DNA of 64,000 nucleotides from Antedon mediterranea (Eukaryota; Echinodermata; Crinoidea; Comatulida; Antedonidae), in contig NC_092679.1 in NCBI RefSeq assembly GCF_964355755.1, positions 22,938,432 to 23,002,431 of the forward strand, given 5' to 3'. Shown one piece after another: positions 50,701 to 62,700 of the stretch; position 1 is the first letter of the stretch, and each line of letters begins with the position of its first letter. The translations under genes were made by a program, and so were the position numbers. Below the pieces are notes generated by a model, which did no database searches, was not told where the DNA came from, and was given only the letters and a program-made list of their open reading frames with translations.

Positions 50701-53700
50701 ATAATTTAAAAAATTAATAATATTTTATCAGAAATGCCCTTGACTTTGAAGCTTGTACTTTAGCAACATTGCTTCCCTTCACCCAGGAGTATAAGTAGGT
50801 ACCTCGGAGGATTGAATGCCAATGTGTTGATGTAACAACTATTATGTTCCTCCCCAAGGTGCATAGGTACAAAGTATGTGTCCTATTGATGGTATTGTGG
50901 GTAATAAATCATGAAATACTGTATGCAGCTTGGGAGTCTGTCATACCTGTATAGGAATGGTAATACTACAAAAAAATATTATATTTATATGGTTGAACTT
51001 AAAATACTGTATAGCATTAGTAGAAGCCCTATTAAGTGCCTCCTTTAAAATAGATGCCTCCCCTAAATAGGAGTTTGTGGTAATGTTAGAACATTTTATG
51101 TTTGTAGTAAACTTATGATGGTTATGAAACACTGAAATAATAGACCAAACATCAATCAATATAATAAGATTTCCCTGTTGTTAGAAGCCTAAAGGAGTAG
51201 TGCAAAAACATATAGCAACAAATTTTAAAACTTGATATGACTGAAAATACACACAATTGTAGTTTTGATATTCTTAATAGTCTAGTATACTCGGAATATT
51301 GTAGACACATCATTTTAATAATTTTGGAATAATTTGTGCAACCACAACAATTTTTTTATACTTATCGCACCATATTTCGCAGATTTTTTTTACAGGAATC
51401 TTTCTGTCCCCTTTGTTTAGTCTCTTCAAAATATATAAATCAAAGGAATTGACTATAGTAAGTATAGATAATAAGCTAATACAGACAGACATTGATGGGT
51501 CAAACAATTGTTAAAAACAGGGCAAATGTGAGAGCAACACAATTAGCTATGGCTTTTGATTGTAGCCAAATTGCTCCATCAAGAACAGATGTTAAGATTA
51601 TTGGCGTTCTGTGACTTCAGCCCTGCTTTTGGACAACATCATTTTCATTGATATACTTTAGTAATTTAGAACAATGATGAAATTGATATCATATTGTTTT
51701 ATATTATCAAATAGAAACATGATTTACAACATGGAGAGAATGTTGTTATTTATGGTATTGACTTTACAAAAAAAAATGTTTTATCTGTAAATAATTTTTT
51801 GTAAAATGGCCTATAGAAAAAAAAAACAACATTTTTATTATATTTTTTACAGGGGCAAGTAAAACAGCCAATTATTTTAAAATTAAATCATTTATAGACA
51901 AACTTATTTCAAAACAAACAGAAGTTCAAGAATCTTATACGACCACCTAAGTAGCATTCTGTCTGCATGAGTGTCCAGTAGCTACATGATAAGTGGAAAT
52001 CAACTGCCGGCCCACACTAATCTCAAAGCAATTAATAGGTTTTCCAAATCCAAGCACTGACAGTTACAATAGTACACTTACCTATTATAATATTAGCTGG
52101 AGAAAAACAAAAGCTTTCTTAGAATTAAATAATGACAGCATTGTTTTGGAATGTTGGAATTTAAAAACAACCAATTTATTCACTTAATAAGGAAACATCA
52201 AGGATGAAAAATAAAATGGTTGGTTGACAAATAAAATGGTTGGTTGAAAAATAAAATGGTTTTGGTTGTAAAATAAATTAGAATAATAACCATTTTAATT
52301 GTCCGGTTACTTTTTTTCTATTCTATTCCTTTTTTCAGTAAAACATAAAGAAAGAAAGAAAGAACGAAACACAAGGAAGACACAAAGATGTCATTTACCA
52401 AAAGGCATGTATCCCCAAAGGTATGTCTCTCCAAAGGCGTGTCTCCTCAAATTGGTCAGAGTAATTTGATATTCTTGTGCATAGATTTCTGGGGTTCGAT
52501 TGATCAACTATCATCTCAATCTCACTCTTTTTAAACGGATATTGTGTAATAATGATCGCCACATTTTAGAAGCTGTTAAAATGACACTTAACAAGGTGAT
52601 GACTGCCTTTGTTCCAATGATGTAGAAACATTTAACGAATTATAAAATTTGGAACATGAATCATAAATTACCAATACTTTCCAGAAGTACTATTAAGTAT
52701 TTGACATATGGACAGATAGACAGACAGAAATGTATGTAGGGAAACTAAAAATTAAATGGTCGGTCCAGGGGGCATCAGTTTCGACCACTAAGGAGTTGAG
52801 AGGGGCAACCAAAACATGGTCCGGGGAAGGAAAAAAGTTGTATTGGTCAGTCAAAAAATTGTAAAGACAGCTAATATTGACTTTATTGAGTCTATTATTA
52901 TAGTAATATTTTTTGGAAATTTTTTTTTTTTAAATTTTAATTTAAAACTGGGCAAAAATTATAATATAAACTATTCATAAATAGTCAACATTTAATTTAC
53001 TGTAATTTGCAATAAATAAACAATTTTTTTGACCTAATTTTGGACAAAGCTTGAAATGCATTGTGGGTAAGGTGATTGCATACTGTACAACACAGACAAA
53101 TTAGTGGTTAAAGGAAAGGAACAACCTAATATTTTACCTAACTATTATAAAAGTAACCCTACCAACTTAATATTCAGAACAATTTATGTTTAAATCGGAT
53201 TTGTAGTTTTCTAGTAAACAGGATTTTAAAGCTGTTTTCAAGACATTTGAAAATCGCCATCTTGTGCTCATGGCAGCCTGTTTGTGACGTCAGATACGGC
53301 CGACGAAAATTTTAAGATTCGCGGTTGCATTCGGCGCTTCTATTGGATAAGCGAATCCGCTAATATGATTGGCTAATAACGCGACATGCGGTCATGCAGG
53401 ACGGCGATGACGCGGTATGAGCATGCGCTGGCTTGGTAAACAAACCTTCGCTCGATCTTTTCTTCTGCAAGCCAATTCGTAAATCTTTCAGCTATTATTA
53501 ATCTATTGTTACTTTTATTGCCTAGCTGTTTCAAACGGGATTTGGTAGGGGAATTAACTGGCAAACCTTCCAAACGAAGGCTGTTGGTTGACGATGCAGT
53601 GTCTACTTTATTTTCGTTCAACACGAGTTCTAGGCCTAGTAAGGCATACAGTACAGATACACTGGCCGAAAGTACACCATTCTTCGACGGCTTGTTATGC

Positions 53701-56700
53701 TCGAGAATGTTCTTCTTCTCTTCTTTTTTCCTCATCTGCACAACGCAAAACTAACTCTCTTTCTGTATATTCTGGTTCCAAATTTTCTGAATTATAAAAA
53801 CTCCAAGCCATATTCCGAATTATTAGGTATGTTAGGCTATTTAATTGATTTTATTTATGGTTATATCCCGCACTTCCATATTGAAATACTGTACTAAGAC
53901 GATGGACGCTTGGATTTGCTTGAATGCGTCCACCTAATCTGACATCACATATTTGCTCTTAACCTGTCAAAATGGCGCTGTTCAATTTCCGATATGTTGT
54001 CGTTTAAAAGTCTATTTTTTAACTAAATTGCTTACTATTGTACCTTGAACCATTGTAATCATGTTTTTATTACATTTATCTATAAGCACAGTGGCACATT
54101 TAGCCCAGGGTGTTCCTTTCCTTTAAGGGTACTAAAGAAATAATTGGTTATATTGTACAATTGCCAATTGAAACAGACCCAATGACATCATTGAAACAAA
54201 AAGTAGAACTTCAACCTAATTAAAAACAATTCAGCATTTTATATGAAAAGTTATTTTAGAATTACACGACAGATAAAACGTATTTAAAATACACAAGAGA
54301 CGTTCAGCCCACGCAAAAGACAAATGTCAAATACTAGCTAATGTGTTACTATAGACAATTACAATCATTAATGTACTTCCTAGAATAGACTTTTATTATA
54401 AATAAAGTAGTACAATTATTTTTTATTTATTTATTTATTTTTGTCCTTTGCCAGTGGAATACTGCAACAAAAAATCCCCTAAAAAATAGGGGTTGGATGG
54501 TTGTAGTATTGTATACTTCCCCTTGTTTGATTTATGTGACAGTGTCTGCTTAATAGGGTGTCTCAGTGGGCCTACAGTATTAGGTGTGTCAGTATTACTG
54601 TAACAAAGGAGGGATTCTATTTCTACTTTAATGGTCAGAGTCAGACCCACTTGGCAAAAACAAGACAGTTTTCAGGTTTTGGTAGAATAACATTCTTTAC
54701 CAGACCTGAATATTTCAAGTTTCTGAGTCTAATTAGCCAACAAAGAATAGATGGAAACAGAGTTTTCAGAAAACCTCTCCATTGAACATCATTAAATGGT
54801 GGTTTGCTTTCCTGACATTAATATTTAGTTTGGACTTAAAACATAAACTTTGCACACAGTCAGTGCAACAGTATCATTATTTAATTACTGAATGTTTTAT
54901 TATTCTTTAATAGAAATTCTTGAATTTAGTATCCTGAACACTTGAGCAACAATAAATTTCCCAAAAGTAATCAAAATTCCATTGAAGGTTCAAGAGTTAT
55001 TTTGTTTCAATTTTTGACCAGACAGGTTGTAGTGTCACATAACTGTTTCATTTCTGTTTACTTTAAATAAGAAAAGTTTATATTATAACAATGGACCTAT
55101 TTTCAAAATTCCAGCTAGGCCTACAAAACTAAGCCTAGTTAAGTTAGGCCTAAGAACGTCTACAAGAGAACATTCGACAGAAGCTACTTACTGTAGGTAG
55201 TGCATTGTTTTATCATAATTAACCATAGAACATATATTTAAGACAAAGAATGACTTTATAATGTTTTTAGAGTTATATATAATGCATTATTTTCACAAAA
55301 CGTCAACAATTACAGGTAAAGTGTCTTTATCAAATCAAGAGATCCTGTCAACAACTGCTCTTCAGAAAAAAATTAATTGTAAATTAGTGAAGTCTGACTT
55401 TGTTTGAAGGAGAGTTATTCTTTAGTGCCACTTATATGCAAGTTAATTAGACAGAGTAAAAGGATATTTCTACAATGGAGGACACCACAAAAGAAATTAT
55501 ATTATTCAATTCTAAAAGTGGCAGAATACAGGATGACAGAAACTACAAAGAAATTTATTTAATTACGCGATACCTGTGTGAAAAGTTAATAATTGGATGA
55601 ATTATCAGACAAATTACTATGTTTCAGGAATTAAATTTGAAGTGCCGAAACTTCAAAAGTTAAAAAGTCTAAGAAATAAAAGGATAATCAATCCATTAAT
55701 TGTTTGTATGTAAAAAACAAATTTTTGAATTGTTAGTCATAAAAACATATGGTATTTTTAAAATATGTTTAAATAACAACTTTTTAATCAAAGTCAATAA
55801 CAATTATTGTGTTATACAAACTTGGATTGGATATGAAAGAATAACTTTGATATGTCTTCTTTACTCAGTTCATTCTCATTCTCAGCAAGTCAATGATTTT
55901 TTAAATTCTTATCACTAATCTCAAATTTGAATTAATATTAGTTATCATTTTGCTATTTTTGTTTCTACAATTAAAATGACACAAATATGTAAACAGAGGG
56001 CGACATTCCACAATTCCAACTTCACTTAAAACAATCTGATAAATGTAAATTAGCTATATACAGTAATATATTTAAATGACTTGATTCATACTACTAGTCT
56101 CAAGTAAAACTTGAGCCACTCCCTGCATAAATATTAATTGCCAAATATTGTTCTTATTATTTAAAAACTGTAACAAAAATATTAAAGTTTTGAAATAAAA
56201 AAAAAAAAGTTTCGACAAAGATTGTCAAAAAATAATGTCTCAATTCGTTGGTTGTTATGCTACAAATATCTTCTAAAATAATAAACATTGAGACATTTAT
56301 GATTTTTTTATTTTTTATGCAAACGCATGGTATACTGCAAACCTTGCTTTACTAGCGTTATTTGTCCTGCAAACTTGTAAACAATTTTGTTTACTTCTTC
56401 TGGAGTATTGAAATAGCGAGCCAAACTTTTACGAAAACACAAGGTGTACTCTAAAAACATTTATTTGGCATGAAAATGTTTAGTTCTAATCAATATAAAT
56501 TGTTTCTGAAGTTATGAAATGTGGAGATGACCTTTTTAGAAACAATTAACCTAATTTATTTTCCATGCAAACTTTTAAACAATAAGATTTTCAACTTACT
56601 CTTTTCTTGTTGTTGGCGTTCGTTTGCTACTATTCTTCTCAGCTAATTTCTTTTTGTATTCTTTCCTTTTATCGCGCTTAAATCTGGCTGCATCAAACTC

Positions 56701-59700
56701 TTTACATTCTGGAGAAGAAAAAAAATATATCACTAACCTAATTATAAATGTTAAGAAATTGTTATACCAAAACCAATGCTAGTATGTTTTGTCGAACATA
56801 GCATCCCATCATTTTACGAGTACATTATGTGTGTCTGTAAATGTATACTCCTACAGACTCTAAACTGTATATTAGATGGAAAATTATTTTGTATGCATAT
56901 GATATACATAGATTATTTCTATTGTTATTTATTTGGATGTGTGTCTTTCAAATTAAAAGTAATTAAAATAAGTAACACAAATTAACATTTATTTTCAAAG
57001 ACAAAAGAGACATTTATAATGACATACCTTCTATTTTTGTTATTCCATTTCGCCTATATCGTATTAATTCTTTTATTCTAACCTTTAGTTCTTTTTCACC
57101 TAAGAAAAAATGTTTAAAAAAAATGACGGAGAATGAAAACCAAGTAACTAATTTTGCTCTACAAAGCTACAAAGTTAACTGAGTGGAATTATAAGAGAAA
57201 TTTGCACTGGTCGATTGGAATTATAGTCATTTTAGAAGTTAATAAAGCTACGTTCACACACAGCTAGCATTTAGCATTACTGCGATGTTAAGTATGTTTC
57301 TAAAGTTAGCTGCCTGTTCACATGCACAATAGTGATCTAGATTACAAAAATTATTGTAGTCATTTTCCTACATACATAGTTATTTTCTATTAGAAACAGG
57401 CATCAAATCCCTAACTCTTACTGATCCAGATAATAGATTCTGATTGGTCAACTTTGTTTACTGTATCTGCAATTTAATTTCTTTTGGATATGTGTTGTAA
57501 TAAAAAAAAAACTTACGTTGCATATTTTCAAATAACTCTTCGTGCTCTTTACTTTTTTGAAATTGGCAAAATTCTCGCATCCTCTCACGCAACTCTGATT
57601 CCTCTTCTGAGATCTTTCTCTTTGGGGGGTTTGAAGAAAGAACTACAATAAAAAATAAATAAAATTATGATATTAAGGATTTATTGTATAACAAAACATT
57701 TTTATTTTTCAATCCAATTGCGTTTCATATAAACACAAAATATTCACAAAGATGTTTGTGGCGGCTTGGAAGGTACTACAGTAATTTCAATATTTATTCA
57801 TCACATTAGAGCTCAAATGTTACCGCCATTTTTACAGTGCCATCAGTGCCCTCTGAGTTGGCCTGAAAACGAATAACAACCCCTACCATGCAGGGTCAAA
57901 CTTGGCAAATAAAGTGGAGGGGTGAGATGGGAACTATGTCATCTATTTCAACATTTATTCATCACATTAGAGCTCAAATGTTACCGTCATTTTTACAGTG
58001 CCATCGGTGCCCTCTGAGTTGGCCTGAAAACGAATAACAACCACTACCATGTAGGGTCAAACTTGGCAAATAAAAGGGAGGGGTGAGATGGGAACTATGT
58101 CATCTATTTCACAAGACATTAAGTGATAATCTTTTACTAGCTTTCTTAATGGTTACCCCACACTTTGATAACAGTAGAAAATGTTTACAAAAATGTATTT
58201 ACCTTGTGGTTTTGTGCTATTAAAAAAACTAGGAACTAAAGAATATTCTCTTGATATTTGTTTTCTTCTTTGTCTTTCTTTTAAGAGTTTAGTGTACATA
58301 TCTACATGGGCAAACCTAAGAGCTGGAAAAGAGAACAACACATTCAATAACATCAGTATAGCACAATTATGACAACAAAGACAACAAAGAGAACAACACA
58401 TTCAATAACATCAGTATAGCACAATTATGACAACAAAGTTACACAATATAGTAGTGACCACTCAGTTCATACAACAGTTTTATACATCAGTGGTGTTTTT
58501 TAAGAATTTAAATATTCATGATCATCTATGTTTATGGTCATAACAATAAATTAATTACCTTAATCTAAACACAATCAGCCAAAATAATCAGTTTCAGCTA
58601 ATCACATAGACAAGGATATTATGCATTTCTTACCTGCATCTAATTCATCATCTTCTAAATTGATTTGTAATTGACTAACTATTTTTTCTGAATCATTGTC
58701 AAATTCCTGAAAAGTAGAAAATTAGATTGTCAGCAATTATTAAAAAAGCAAACTCACAAATGAAGTGATATAAGCAAAGATCTGTGGTCTTTGCAAAACA
58801 AAAAGGGTTTATCTGTGGATGCGACACAATCAGTTCCACGCCTCCTAAACTTTTTGACTGATTTTCGATTCACCAATTGGCTTCCCAAATGTTTGGTTAA
58901 CGCGCCGCAGAGAATATGTACATAGTACAGTACTGTACGATCAAAGGACTGTTACGAGTTTCTATATTGGCAAGGCGAGCTCAGCATCCTATGTATGTTT
59001 ATCTTACCCTTTCAAAGTCATCCCTTAACGGCATGAAACCTAGTTGCTGTTGCTCTTCTAATAAAATTTCTATAGGTTTTAATGTTGACCTTAAACTAGG
59101 AGATAAGGGACCTGAAAAACAAAATATGAAAATATCATACATGGGGCTACCAATGCAAGTAGCCGAAATGTAGCAATATAATAAGTTATTTTTTTATAGT
59201 TTACAGTTTGGAAAAACATATACTTTAATACTTACCATCAATTGGTCCTGTGTGGTCTTGTACTTTAATGTCAAATGACGTTGGTATGGTTACTGTAAAC
59301 AACAATATATACAGTATTATCAATTTAAAGTAATAATAATAGTAATAATCTTTATTTATGAGTACTTGTACTTAATCTGTGTATAATCTGGTTTGATTTT
59401 CTGTTTTAACATATTTCAATTAATTCTGTATTTATACAACTTTATATGTAATGTAAGACTATTTTTTTCTGAATTGTATACTATATCCGGAGTTGGATAG
59501 CCGACTGGTTAGGACACTTAACTGTCATACAGATAGACCCGGGTTCAATTCCCGTCAACTCCCTGTCCACTCAGCTGTAAATTAGTACCTGGTTAAAAAT
59601 ACTAGGGAGAAAAAAGGCCGCGTGGAAAGAAACTGGCCACCCTACCACATAATGCCGAGGCTTAGTACAATGAGCTCCTAACAGCTCATTCCCCTACGTT

Positions 59701-62700
59701 CTACCACATAATGCTGAGGCTTAGTACAATGAGCTCCTAACAGCTCATTCCCCTACGTTCTACCACATAATGCTGAGGCTTAGTACAATGAGCTCCTAAC
59801 AGCTCATTCCCCTACGTTCAGAGAACACGGGACTCAACCTTACCCTTATACTATACCCAATATAAATCATAAATACCTTTTCCTATGTTACTATGCACAA
59901 GAAATTCTGTATAGTGTTCCATGGCTTGCTTGGCTGTTTTGGTGCCAATATTACTAGCAATTCCCTCCCTGTAAATCAAACAACGTTATTTTTTGTGATG
60001 CGTAATTAACCAATCAGGTGTGTTAAAATACTTTACAATATTAAGGTGGCCTTACCAATTGCCAAAGCCATAGCTCTCAATGGCGTCTAAGAGTTTCATC
60101 TCCTCTTGGCTTGACCAGTCCTCGTACATTAACGGTATCGCACCATTATCCTAAATTAAAAACAACAAAATAAACATTAAAATGAATAACACATTCAAAG
60201 TGACAGATCCAGAATTTTAAAATAAGGGGGAGGGAGGGCTGCTAAAAATTTAAAAAATTTAATTTTTAAACTTCATCCTTAAACAAATTAAAAGGAGTAA
60301 AATATTTGCATGTTTCAAAATAAAGTTTAATATCAAACTGAAAATTTACTAAAAAATTTTAATTCTATTATTATATTGAATCACATTAGGTCCGAGAATA
60401 TTTTATATTATATAACACCTATATAAATTCCTGTCATTTGATTGGACGAATGTGGGTCACATGGCGTGCAATAGTACGCACTATTCAACGATCGTTAAAT
60501 AGTACTTTTTGAAACATTTTTGTGTACGAAAAAAAAACGTCTAGATGTTATATAAAACAAATAATGAATGTTTTGTATTCGTGTAATGGTACAAATAATG
60601 GCACTTGGTGAATGATGAAAGGTTATATCAACTCGGCTTTGCCTCGTTGATATAACCTTTCATCATTCACCTCGTGCCATTATTTGTACCATTGCACTCA
60701 TAAACATTCATTATTTGTATAATAACATATGTACTATGATGTACAGTGTTTACATATTTAAGGAGATATGGAATATATTGCACATGGTACTATGATGTAC
60801 AGTGTTTACATATTTAAGTAGATATGGAATATATTGCACATGGTATTATGATGTACAGTGTTTACATATTTAAGTAGATATGGAATATATTGCACATGGT
60901 ATTATGATGTACAGTGTTTACATATTTAAGTAGATATGGAATATATTGCACATGGTACTATGATGTACAGTGTTTACATATTTAAGTAGATATGGAATAT
61001 ATTGCACATGGTATTATTCACATTCATAATCATATCATTTGCCTCAATTAATAACACTGTTACAATACATGGCTACAGTATCAATGTATGCCAATCTTCA
61101 AACATAAGGCTTTTGTTAACTACAGTAATACCATTTACAAATCGCACACACAGCTATTTCACGCTTCAATGAACATGGAAGACCCCCTTTGCATCTGCTG
61201 CCCTCATTTGCATATGAATCATGTATGGATGTACTAATTAACATTATTGTTGTATGTCTTATGATGATGCAGGCAAGCATTACAAATTATAATTATCATA
61301 ACGCAAATTGCTTTGCTATTTTGAATTATTAATGTATTATATTTTGAGGTTTTTTAATAATACTGAACTTCCTATAATAACAATAACATAATTATAATCA
61401 GGATGTTGGAATTTCCTTCCTTTTCCATCTGGAATTTTATCCATAAATTTAGTTTGTTATATCTATAAATTATGGATCTTTTTAAGATTGTTGTTTCAAA
61501 CCTGTTAGTGGCGGTATTTATCGCTGTTGGTTTTGATTGAATAAAATAAAATAAAATAAAATAATGAGAATAACACTATAATATTATTAAACTGATTACC
61601 ATATGACTAAGTATATTCCCTGGGTAGAAAATTTAGCCTAAAGTAACTTAAGGAGTGAGATTATTCTCCAGCATGGGACTATATTCGAGTAAATAATTTG
61701 AATTATTGAAATTAATATTATTTTATAATTTGATTAATTACTAACTCCAATCAGTGACCTAAATCCCATTTTGTACGTCAAAATATATTTCTAATAAACT
61801 ATAGCCATGAATAAAAATTACATTTATAATAAATATCTATTTTCATTTACATTAAAATGTACTTACAGAGAAATCACAAAGAATGTTTCAAATTATTTAA
61901 TTAAATTTCAGTATTTCACCGAGCGGTTTAGAATTAATTTACTTTGCCTGATTTGTTTAAAGAATATTTTTTAAGTGATATATTTTAAAGAAAATTAAAA
62001 TTTGGTCCTAAAAGTGATCTTAAATTGGAGGTAAAACTGAAATACAAATTACTAGGTATACTTTATAACACCATAGAGAAAAAAATATTTATTTTTTCCT
62101 CCACGATAACACGAAGCATTTCTATTATATGTTCCACGACAACCATTTACGTTCTATGTAAATACTATAATAATCTCTCAATATTTTAATCTATGCTTAA
62201 TCATGCATGACCAAGAATGCTCCCCTTGGAGGTTTGAATTTGTTGCATGTTATTATACCACACACAGAATTATTTTTCAATGGTTGCACACATGAAAAAG
62301 TAGTTTAATCATCTTCAAAGCTTGAACACAATTTTAATATTATCTTTTATCCAATTTTTATATTATTGGAATATTAATCTAGCTTTTAAAATTGTTATGC
62401 ATTTGCATCCATATTAGGTCATGGATGTGACTTTGTCATTAATACCTTAAATATATCATATTATTTTGTATATAATATATTACAATTTTTGTCAAGGTCC
62501 AACCCTTACAAATAATAATTAATAACTAAACTGATTTTTTTGCTTGATACTGTATTTTAATTGTTAATTTATTGGTTGAAAATTGAGTGTACACTTAATT
62601 ACTTTGATGATGGGATTAGCTAATATATCTGATGGGATTAGCTAATATATCTGATGGGATTAGCTAATATATCTGATGGGATTAGCTAATATATCTGAAA

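Larger units (their letters stand above)
41252..56599 (-). other. TADA2B: TADA2B intron 12 (15.3 kb)
   Basis: By far the longest TADA2B intron. It contains the tandem arrays, LINE-like tails, family A and B repeats, and the TTAA-flanked element listed separately. No coding exon of a nested gene was recognised on either strand. Confidence 0.6.

Noticed and set aside
53373-53741. A 122-codon frame on the minus strand
   Set aside because: It is antisense to the THAP-like fragment inside a TTAA-flanked element, shows no domain of its own and its GC-rich composition explains the open frame.
59489-59562. A tRNA gene with a perfect acceptor stem
   Set aside because: D and anticodon stems fail to pair and a SINE body follows, so it is a tRNA-derived SINE head.
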